NCBI GenBank assembly: GCA_012521525.1
Contig: JAAYMG010000351.1
Location: 1 to 12,593, forward strand
Direction: 5' to 3'
Length of the DNA: 12,593 nt
Source of the DNA: Clostridiales bacterium
GTDB taxonomy: Bacteria > Bacillota > Clostridia > Oscillospirales > JAAYOS01
Below are positions 7,050 through 12,593 of this stretch, piece by piece. The notes under the pieces are model-generated. The model was not told the DNA's origin, ran no database searches, and saw only the letters and a program-made list of their open reading frames with translations. The position numbers were made by a program, and so were the translations under genes. Every line of letters starts with the position of its first letter. Positions within the stretch are counted from its first letter, which is position 1.

Positions 7050-7862
7050 ATGCCTGCTGAGAACATGCACATAAAAGAAGCAGTCTGCATCCATACAAGA
7101 AAAGTCTACGACTCATGTAAAGACAAAGACTGCGTGGAAAATCTCCGCGTATATCCGACAAGGTGTAGCCAGGCAATTATCGACAGGGCAATCAATGTAA
7201 AATGCCGCAAAGTTGATCTGCTCTGGGTATACATCGATGTGGAACCCGTATCTTTCAACCGTGGATTCTACACCGTCGACGTCAAGTACTTCTACAAGAT
7301 AACGGGCGACGCATTCTGCGGAGTCGGCAAACCCCAGGAGATTACCGGCCTGGCGACCCACGACAAGAGATACATCCTCTTCGGCAGCGAGGGCAACGCG
7401 AGGATATTCAGCTCTGTGATGACTACCGGCGATGTTGACCAGCAGCTGATCCAGCGCACCAATATGCCGATCGGTGTCGTGGAAGTCGTCGATCCGATCT
7501 GCCTGTCTCTGAAGCTTGTTGAAGTCTGCGACTGCCCGAAGGGACGCGATCTCGAGCTCAACGAACTCCCGGCGGCGATCGCAAACTGCTTCAACGACGA
7601 CCTGGTCTCGGGAGACAGCGAGAAACGCCTGTACGTCACCTTGGGTCAGTTCAGCATCATCAAACTTGAGCGGGATACGCAGCTGCTTATACCTGCCTTC
7701 GATTTCTGTGTGCCGGAGAATAATTGCGTCAGCGCAACCGACGACGATCCTTGCGATCTGTTCCGCAGAATCGAATTCCCGGTTGATGAATTCTTCCCGC
7801 CCCAGCGGAAGGAATTTGAGCAGGCTCTTGGTACCGGAGACAGACACATGGGATGCAGATAA
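7050..7862 (+). CDS. Conserved clostridial-type cysteine-rich protein of unknown function
   Basis: A 270-residue soluble protein without signal peptide or membrane segment. The ATG at 7050 is preceded by GGGAGG with 7-base spacing; the longer start at 7035 overlaps that site and is unlikely. It has 14 cysteines spread along the chain, with clusters near the N-terminus (residues 13, 23, 28 and 40) and a C-x-C midway. The middle is beta-rich with alternating aromatic and hydrophobic residues (V-Y-I-D-V-E-P-V, F-Y-T-V-D-V-K-Y-F), and the C-terminal part reads D-F-C-x-P-E-x-x-C and D-D-P-C-D-L-F. From memory it resembles a family common in spore-forming Clostridia and annotated only as hypothetical; no function can be assigned. 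The Cys content and absence of export signal would fit a metal-binding or disulfide-cross-linked (possibly spore-associated) protein, but that is inference. It is monocistronic and ends in a strong terminator. Confidence 0.85.
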   Translation: MPAENMHIKEAVCIHTRKVYDSCKDKDCVENLRVYPTRCSQAIIDRAINVKCRKVDLLWVYIDVEPVSFNRGFYTVDVKYFYKITGDAFCGVGKPQEITGLATHDKRYILFGSEGNARIFSSVMTTGDVDQQLIQRTNMPIGVVEVVDPICLSLKLVEVCDCPKGRDLELNELPAAIANCFNDDLVSGDSEKRLYVTLGQFSIIKLERDTQLLIPAFDFCVPENNCVSATDDDPCDLFRRIEFPVDEFFPPQRKEFEQALGTGDRHMGCR

Positions 7863-7878
7863 CCCGGGTATGACTGCC

Positions 7879-7926
7879 GGAAAGCCGCGGCTTTGCCTAA
7901 CGCCGCGGCTTTCCTTTTCTTTTTAT
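7879..7926 (+). terminator. Strong Rho-independent terminator
   Basis: A perfect 12-base stem (7879-7890 with 7903-7914, arm GGAAAGCCGCGG) around a 12-base loop is followed by a T-rich tail (TTTTCTTTTTATT). It starts 16 bases after the stop of the cysteine-rich protein gene and terminates its transcript. There is no A-tract on the other side, so it should not stop minus-strand transcripts coming from the hydrolase gene at 7995. Confidence 0.95.
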
Positions 7927-7994
7927 TCGCTTTTCCTGTGTGTCTTCGGCCGATCATGTCCGGATCCGGCACGAACTCACTAAGTATTAAGTGG

Positions 7995-10688
7995 TCATTC
8001 GATATAAACGGCAACTTCCCCTATAAGGCCTGACGGTTCAAGTACCGAACTTCCCCGGATGAGGCTGTAGACGTCCGCGTCGGACTTCATATTGCGGACT
8101 TTCCTGTCAAGTGTGTTAGTCACCTCGATCCTCAGGTCATTTATGCCCGTACGGATAAGGCCGCTTATATCAAAGCGATACGGCGGGGCGATCTTCATTC
8201 CTGCATATTCCCCGTTCACCCAAACCTCTGCGGCCTCGTAAGCGTCCTGAAGCACCAATACCGCTTTATTTGCATCCTCTAGTTCGAATGTCGTTTCATA
8301 CCTGATCGTCCCGGAGAAATCGGGGTATTTCAGTCCGACATTTTCAAGCTTTGCGACCTTTTGGTGATCCCTGAAGTTGGGATACTCCTGCGCTTCGGCA
8401 AGAGACATCGTCCATTCTCCGGAGATGACTTTTTTGACACCTTCGGCCCTTGGCCGGGGGATAAGATCAAATCCGGTACCCTTGTCACCAAAGACCACTA
8501 TGACCATATCATATGGCTCAACAGTCAGTTTCAGCCTGGTCCCGTTTCCGATGTCCTCATATTCTACGGGGCGCAGCACGTTCTCAAACGCGTCATAGAT
8601 AACGGCGTCTCCTGCAGCCGCTACCGTTATCTCGCCTTCAAACGGGACGCTCTGGTCCTCATTCGAGAAGAAATAGATGTCGTTATCGAGCTTGTAATGA
8701 TAATACCTCATCCTCCTGAACGGCGTAGACAGAAATACCTCTTTGCAGCCACGGGTCTCTGCATAGTTAGCCAGTTCGTTCAGGGGGACAGCCCTGCAGG
8801 CCGAGATTTCCTTCAGCAGATCCACAGCCTCCTCGCCGTCACAGTCACAGATCCCCGAAGGATGCTCATCGACGAATATGACCTCAAAACCGCATTTTAC
8901 GGCCTGTGCGGCAAATTTCGCCACTTCCCTGGTCACAAACTCGGCGTAAGGTACTATAAGGGTCTTGTATGTCTCACCGTTTACATGGAGCATACCGTCA
9001 AAAGAGGCACCGAACGCTTCCATGTCGGCAAACAGGTCGGAAGGCAGGATATCAAAGTCGATCTGGTTTTCCAGCAGTTCGCGCGCGGGCTTTTGCAGGT
9101 ACATATGTCCGCCTGTCCACTCTGCCTCGCCGTGATAGAGCAGTGCGGCCTGGGCAATGTGTTTTCCGCCGTTTATGAGGTGGCAAGCCCTGTTCATGTA
9201 TCGCATGAGCCTGCGGAAATGCCTGAACTGCGGGTTCAAACCGTGAGCATAGAAGTGCGGCGGGCAGTCCGGATCCGGAAACTGCTTGGGAGAAAAGGCG
9301 TGGGGTACATATTGGTTGACGCCCCTGACAAGGAAATGATCGGTCAGGTACTTCATCAGGCGAACGCCGCAGGACCATCCGTATGCGCCATATATCTCAC
9401 ACATCGCCCTTCCCTTCTTTTTGGGGTCTATATGGGCGCCTGAAGAACCCAGTTTTCCAAGGGTGAAGTGGTAAAATTCACCGTCTCCAGGTGCCATGAA
9501 TCCCTTTCGGGTATGGTTCTCGCCTGCAAGCAAGACCTGGCCGCCTATGTTGTCGATCCCCGACATGTGCTGGCCGGTCTGGGCGCGGAAGAAGTGTCCC
9601 AGGCTGCACCCAAGCCTGGAGTGCTGGTTGTTGTCTTCGATTATATGCCCGATATATTCAACGCCGCGCTCGGCGCACCACTCACCTATCTGCTTTGAGA
9701 AATTCTCCTCCATAAGGCGGGTAACTGTGTCCATATAAGCGTAGCGGACTTTTGCGTTCAGGTTGGCGTCGCTGAAATCAGCCCAAAGCGCGGGCAGGAG
9801 ATCTGTCCAATCCGCGCCGAGCCGCTCCTCCAGCATCCCCGGCACGTCCTTGCTCCATGGCAGGGGCATCATCTTCCTGCCGATCGACTCGTCCATGGCA
9901 AACCCGACCGTGTTGCCAAACAGCGGCTCGTCGGAGAAAAAGCCCGCGAATGTCTTGCCGAAGTCGTCCTTATAGCGCTGATAATGCGGCTCATACACGG
10001 CTTCGATTTGCAGTCTGCAGCTGTCCCTGTCCAGCACGTTGATATAATCGGAGCGTCCTCCTCCGTTCCTGGTATTATAAAGGACGAATATCCTCCACAT
10101 GCCATATGGAACGTCCCAAACAAGCTGTCCGTCTTTCACGAAGCCTGTCAGGTCAATGACCTTGTCGCCCAGTTTATTGTCCTTGACGACATCGATCGCG
10201 ACAACAGCCAGCATTTTATCGTCGTCAAACACCCTCTGCTTCGCACCACGCATCAAAAATGAAGCCGCTCCGCCCGAAAGCGGATTCGGTGTGTGCCTTG
10301 CAAGGGGGCCCACGTCAAGACAGGCTTGAGGCATCGGTCCGCACACATCTACTGTATTGAAGTTCAGGTACTGCTTGCAAAGGTTTGGGTCGGCGTTTTC
10401 CAAAGCGCCGTTTGCATACCCCGTCGGAAAATGGGCATCGTCCAAAAGCCAGACCTTCATCCCTCTTTTTCTGGCTTCGTCCATTATGATGTCGAAATCA
10501 TGCCACCATTTCGGACCGCAGAAATCGGGGTGAGGTCTGCACTCGACACATACTGCCTGAATACCGCATGACTGTATTGCTTCCATGTACTCGCGAAGAA
10601 CTTCTTCCTCTTCGCCATGCTGCCAGAAAAACGGAAAGATGTAGTTCCCTGCCCGGTCATTCAGCAGCTCAACAACTCTTTTCTCCAT
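7995..10688 (-). CDS. Large cytoplasmic glycoside hydrolase-like protein (GH106/GH2-like architecture)
   Basis: An 897-residue protein with ATG at 10688 and GGAGG 6 bases upstream. Residues about 15-110 look like the start of a TIM-barrel hydrolase: F-F-W-Q-H-G, W-W-H-D-F-D, an M-D-E-A-R-K-R-G-M-K-V-W-L-L-D-D strand-turn and F-P-T-G-Y-A. S252-D253-E254-P255 after A-G-F-F and E431 in C-E-I-Y-G-A-Y-G-W are plausible catalytic acids, from the common use of Glu at barrel strand ends. Residues about 570-640 resemble an alpha/beta accessory domain, and 750-897 a GH2-type jelly-roll sugar-binding domain with V-W-V-N-G-E-Y-A-G at 822-830. This resembles large proteins annotated as glycosyl hydrolases or GH106-like alpha-L-rhamnosidases, but family and substrate are not established. 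There is no signal peptide, so it probably acts on imported oligosaccharides or glycosides. Divergent from an AraC-type regulator, its likely controller. No terminator is visible after the stop. Confidence 0.75.
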   Translation of the reverse strand: MEKRVVELLNDRAGNYIFPFFWQHGEEEEVLREYMEAIQSCGIQAVCVECRPHPDFCGPKWWHDFDIIMDEARKRGMKVWLLDDAHFPTGYANGALENADPNLCKQYLNFNTVDVCGPMPQACLDVGPLARHTPNPLSGGAASFLMRGAKQRVFDDDKMLAVVAIDVVKDNKLGDKVIDLTGFVKDGQLVWDVPYGMWRIFVLYNTRNGGGRSDYINVLDRDSCRLQIEAVYEPHYQRYKDDFGKTFAGFFSDEPLFGNTVGFAMDESIGRKMMPLPWSKDVPGMLEERLGADWTDLLPALWADFSDANLNAKVRYAYMDTVTRLMEENFSKQIGEWCAERGVEYIGHIIEDNNQHSRLGCSLGHFFRAQTGQHMSGIDNIGGQVLLAGENHTRKGFMAPGDGEFYHFTLGKLGSSGAHIDPKKKGRAMCEIYGAYGWSCGVRLMKYLTDHFLVRGVNQYVPHAFSPKQFPDPDCPPHFYAHGLNPQFRHFRRLMRYMNRACHLINGGKHIAQAALLYHGEAEWTGGHMYLQKPARELLENQIDFDILPSDLFADMEAFGASFDGMLHVNGETYKTLIVPYAEFVTREVAKFAAQAVKCGFEVIFVDEHPSGICDCDGEEAVDLLKEISACRAVPLNELANYAETRGCKEVFLSTPFRRMRYYHYKLDNDIYFFSNEDQSVPFEGEITVAAAGDAVIYDAFENVLRPVEYEDIGNGTRLKLTVEPYDMVIVVFGDKGTGFDLIPRPRAEGVKKVISGEWTMSLAEAQEYPNFRDHQKVAKLENVGLKYPDFSGTIRYETTFELEDANKAVLVLQDAYEAAEVWVNGEYAGMKIAPPYRFDISGLIRTGINDLRIEVTNTLDRKVRNMKSDADVYSLIRGSSVLEPSGLIGEVAVYIE

Positions 10689-11130
10689 AGCTTTCCTCCA
10701 CAGTTTTTTATTCCAGGTTTATTAACTTAAGTAACTTATTCATCTGTAGTCAGGATCATATTTACCCTGGTATCCTGTATCCTTCCCATAACTACGATAT
10801 ATGTTTTTATTTCCCTCCTAATATAACATATAGTCCAAAAGCGCGACATCATATCTATTGATGTATCCTAACGGCTAAATAACGTCTCATCAAACAGGCC
10901 AATAACCTGTCGCATTATCTCTGTAACGCGGAAGCATATTTCCTGTTCGTTTTATGATTCAGTTTATCAACACATTCTATGAACCGGGTGCGATCGCCTA
11001 GATCAGGGTATAGGATGGATATGACTGTTCTACTCCCTATCTGTTCTGCACCACAAAACTAAGCCACATCGTTACATGCGGATTTATGGCACATATTAAT
11101 ATTAAAGCTGAATTCGGGCTGTTAAAATGC
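10689..11130. promoter_or_regulatory. Long divergent regulatory region between the hydrolase and the AraC regulator
   Basis: This AT-richer stretch holds no supportable gene. For the hydrolase on the minus strand, possible -10 boxes are TATATT (10820-10825) and TATGAT (10755-10760); neither has a good -35, which would fit an activator-dependent promoter. Tandem 7-base near-repeats TATCCTG/TATCCTT lie at 10771-10784, over the -35 zone of the second candidate; TGTATCCT occurs there (10776-10783) and again at 10862-10869. A perfect 5-base inverted repeat (ACAGG 10894-10898, CCTGT 10906-10910) and an imperfect 8-base one (11112-11119 and 11129-11136, one mismatched pair, continuing just past this interval) could be protein binding sites. 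A lone AGGAGGG on the minus strand (rc of 10813-10819) precedes only a 17-codon frame with poor spacing. Confidence 0.4.
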
Positions 11131-11170
11131 CCAAATCCGATATTTTATATGACCAAATTTGATATGGTAT
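11131..11170 (+). promoter_or_regulatory. Direct-repeat operator candidate for the AraC-family regulator
   Basis: Two 18-base copies, CCAAATCCGATATTTTAT (11131-11148) and CCAAATTTGATATGGTAT (11153-11170), match at 14 of 18 positions and start exactly 22 bases apart, two helical turns. AraC-family dimers typically contact two direct half-sites about 21 bases apart, each read by two helix-turn-helix motifs. The second copy covers the -35 zone of the regulator's own promoter, which suggests autoregulation; control of the divergent hydrolase from here would act over more than 300 bases. Assignment to this regulator is inference from spacing and location. Confidence 0.55.
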
Positions 11171-11178
11171 GATATAAT
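11150..11178 (+). promoter_or_regulatory. Extended -10 promoter of the AraC-family regulator
   Basis: TATAAT at 11173-11178 is preceded by TG one base upstream (11170-11171), an extended -10 element that can work with a weak -35. A TGACCA (11150-11155) stands 17 bases upstream as a partial -35. Transcription should start near 11185, about 60 bases before the ATG at 11247. It overlaps the second copy of the 22-base-period repeat. Confidence 0.65.
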
Positions 11179-11246
11179 ACAACAGAATATAAGATCGGGA
11201 CGATCCTGGGAGTTAATTGCTTTGTCTTCGGGAGGGCATATATCAA

Positions 11247-12293
11247 ATGACGATTCCTGAACTTGATCAATTCCTGAGCCGCGCTTTCCCGTTCATCGAA
11301 AATTACAGGTACTCCGGCACCGCAGATCCCGGCAGCTCCTCCCATTTGATGAACGGAGCAAACCTGCCGTTTGAAGCGCTGCAGCTTGCCTATCTGCAAA
11401 ATGAGTTTACCGGTGACGCACTTGTCCGCAAGGAACATCCCGAACACGAAGGCCTCCTGATACATATCCACAGCAGGTTCAGCCCCGTAGAGAGCCACAG
11501 CCACGACTTCTTCGAGATGATGTATGTGAGGGCGGGCAAGGTTGTGCACCATATCGCCGGAGAGGAAATCCCGTTGTCGGCGGGAGATTTCCTGCTTATT
11601 GCCCCGGGAGTATGCCACCGGATCGACAGCTGCGGAGAAAATGACATAGCCCTGAACTTCATATTCAGTGTTGACTACCTGACCCCCTCATTTTTGCAGC
11701 TGATCTCCCGCAATCAGTTATTCTATGATTTCTTCATGCAGCGGCTGCAGGACGGTCCGGCAGAAAAGACATTCATAAATGTAAAAGCCGGCCGTTTCAC
11801 GGAAGTGCTGGAAACAGCCGACAAGATGCTCTGTGAGTTCTTTGACCCGGATATGTGCTCCGGAAACATGCTCAAATGCCTGTTTCCGAATCTGCTCAAC
11901 CGGCTTTTCCGTGCATGGAAGGAAAACGGGGGCGATATAATACCTCGCAAAAACATGGACGAAGACGATATGCAGCAGATAATGAAATACATCGAGGCCA
12001 ATTATGCGTCGGCATCTTTGAAGGAAGCAGCGCTGCGTTTCGGCTATCACCCCGACTACCTCAGCCGGCTGATAAAAAGCAGGCTCGGCATAACATTTGG
12101 CAGCTTAAAGCACCGCATATGTATCGAACAGGCCAAGTTTTTGCTTGCCTGCACCGATTTGACCGTTTCGCAGGTAGCCGAGCATGTCGGCTTTTCAAAC
12201 ATGACCTTCTTCTACGAACTGTTTGACAGGTACTGCGGTACCACACCCGCAGATTACAGGAACAACATCGGCCAGGTTCAGCTCCAGCTGTGA
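11247..12293 (+). CDS. AraC-family transcriptional regulator with N-terminal cupin
   Basis: A 348-residue regulator. The N-terminal half carries a cupin/AraC sensing domain, with H84-S-H86-D-F-F-E at about 84-90 and A-G-D-F-L-L-I-A-P-G-V-C-H at about 112-124, the usual ligand pocket. The C-terminal 110 residues form the two-helix-turn-helix AraC DNA-binding domain: first HTH around S-L-K-E-A-A-L-R-F-G-Y-H-P-D-Y-L-S-R (about 237-254), second around V-S-Q-V-A-E-H-V-G-F-S-N-M-T-F-F (about 287-302), ending with the family signature G-T-T-P-A-D-Y-R (about 311-318). ATG at 11247 is preceded by GGAGGG at 11231-11236; the in-frame TTG at 11217 lies before that site and is unlikely. Divergent from the hydrolase gene, it probably activates it upon binding a sugar; the ligand is unknown. 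Its own promoter overlaps a repeat that may be its binding site. Confidence 0.92.
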   Translation: MTIPELDQFLSRAFPFIENYRYSGTADPGSSSHLMNGANLPFEALQLAYLQNEFTGDALVRKEHPEHEGLLIHIHSRFSPVESHSHDFFEMMYVRAGKVVHHIAGEEIPLSAGDFLLIAPGVCHRIDSCGENDIALNFIFSVDYLTPSFLQLISRNQLFYDFFMQRLQDGPAEKTFINVKAGRFTEVLETADKMLCEFFDPDMCSGNMLKCLFPNLLNRLFRAWKENGGDIIPRKNMDEDDMQQIMKYIEANYASASLKEAALRFGYHPDYLSRLIKSRLGITFGSLKHRICIEQAKFLLACTDLTVSQVAEHVGFSNMTFFYELFDRYCGTTPADYRNNIGQVQLQL

Positions 12294-12350
12294 CAATGTA
12301 TGGCAAACCGCCCGATGCCTGATCCTGCCTTGCAAGGCTGCTATGTCAGA

Positions 12351-12593
12351 TCATCTATATGCGCCTGCTGCCGCTTTGCTTCCCTTTCCCCTCTTTTCCG
12401 CTTCGTTCTTACCGTCCTTTGTTTTTGAGGCAAATACCTCAAGGCCGTCAGACAGCATAATAATCAAAGCCGGCATCAGAAGGTAACTGTATCGGTATTG
12501 CACCTCGATAAAGAGATATACTGCAAAGGCAGCGGAGAACAGCAACACAAAGTAAGGCCGTATCGTCTCCCTGTTTTTGGCCGCTCCCGCTGC
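12351..12593 (-). CDS. C-terminal end of a polytopic membrane protein, possibly GT39-like glycosyltransferase (partial)
   Basis: An open frame enters from the right edge and ends at a TGA at 12351-12353, giving the last 80 residues of a larger protein. It contains a hydrophobic segment (V-L-L-F-S-A-A-F-A-V-Y-L-F), the motif E-V-Q-Y-R-Y-S-Y-L-L-M-P-A, a second hydrophobic stretch, and a basic, Lys-rich cytoplasmic tail of about 30 residues. An E-x-Q-x-R-Y near the start of a membrane helix close to the C-terminus is often seen in GT39/ArnT-like dolichyl-phosphate-type mannosyltransferases and related envelope membrane proteins; with only 80 residues this stays tentative. It converges with the AraC-family gene, 57 bases from its stop. 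No intrinsic terminator is visible in that gap, only a 12-base palindrome. Confidence 0.6.
   Translation of the reverse strand, partial: AAGAAKNRETIRPYFVLLFSAAFAVYLFIEVQYRYSYLLMPALIIMLSDGLEVFASKTKDGKNEAEKRGKGSKAAAGAYR

Noticed and set aside
7113..7847. Long minus-strand open frame (244 codons) opposite the Cys-rich gene
   Set aside because: The plus strand has a strong ribosome binding site and a terminator placed right after its stop; the opposite frame has neither and no recognisable domain.
7926..7994. Possible terminator for the hydrolase transcript, including a CCGGATCCGG palindrome
   Set aside because: The palindrome leaves no proper loop and no U-tract follows on the minus strand.
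8361..9443. Plus-strand open frame (360 codons) inside the hydrolase gene
   Set aside because: Lies wholly within the coherent 897-residue reading frame, with no ribosome binding site or recognisable domain.
10779..10829. AGGAGGG on the minus strand followed by a 17-codon frame upstream of the hydrolase
   Set aside because: The site is more than 20 bases from the only ATG, too far for a normal start, and overlaps the likely transcription start; not supported as a leader peptide.
12327..12338. Perfect palindrome GCCTTGCAAGGC between the convergent AraC and membrane protein genes
   Set aside because: With a minimal loop only about 4 base pairs form and no U-tract follows on either strand, so it is not supported as a terminator.
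1..12593. CRISPR array, IS element, tRNA or rRNA
   Set aside because: No regularly spaced repeats, transposase-like frames, terminal inverted repeats or RNA gene signatures were recognised on reading both strands.

Overview
The window looks like a stretch of a mid-GC (about 50% by eye) chromosome of an anaerobic, probably spore-forming Bacillota of class Clostridia. This is inferred from the Gram-positive style of the genes: strong GGAGG ribosome binding sites, TTGAAA/TATAAT promoters with 17-base spacing, a compact clostridial-type Tad pilus cluster with an Flp1-like pilin and no outer-membrane secretin, a PepD-type dipeptidase, and a cysteine-rich protein resembling a conserved clostridial family. 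No tRNA, rRNA, CRISPR array, insertion sequence or phage gene was seen.

Region 1 (1-5105, minus strand, read right to left) is a Tad (tight adherence, type IVb/IVc) pilus operon: tadZ/cpaE-like ATPase, tadA/cpaF secretion ATPase, tadB and tadC membrane platform proteins, a 66-residue Flp1-like pilin, and a TadE-like minor pseudopilin cut by the window start. A well-formed promoter lies at 5221-5249 and leaves a leader of about 110 bases. The first two genes overlap by 4 bases; the other genes are separated by 70-100 base gaps, several holding small repeats or inverted repeats. Together the genes would build a thin surface pilus: TadA powers assembly, TadB/TadC form the inner-membrane platform, TadZ localises the machine, Flp1 is the filament subunit and TadE a minor component. 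The prepilin peptidase is not in the window.

Region 2 (5106-7920, plus strand) holds pepD (M20 family Xaa-His dipeptidase), transcribed divergently from the pilus operon with its own promoter at 5291-5319, then a separate 270-residue cysteine-rich protein of unknown function closed by a very strong intrinsic terminator (7879-7920).

Region 3 (7995-12293) is a divergent pair: a large cytoplasmic glycoside hydrolase-like protein (897 residues, minus strand) and an AraC-family regulator with an N-terminal cupin (plus strand), separated by 558 bases of AT-richer regulatory DNA. A 22-base-period direct repeat just upstream of the regulator's extended -10 promoter is the best operator candidate in the window. 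The pair looks like a small carbohydrate-response locus in which the regulator senses a glycan breakdown product and controls the hydrolase. No transporter is present in the window.

Region 4 (12351-12593, minus strand) is the C-terminal end of a membrane protein running out of the window, probably a GT39-like glycosyltransferase or related polytopic protein.

No clearly new multi-gene system was found. The best leads are the AraC operator repeat, the hydrolase with no firm family assignment, the pilin with an altered peptidase site, and the orphan cysteine-rich protein.
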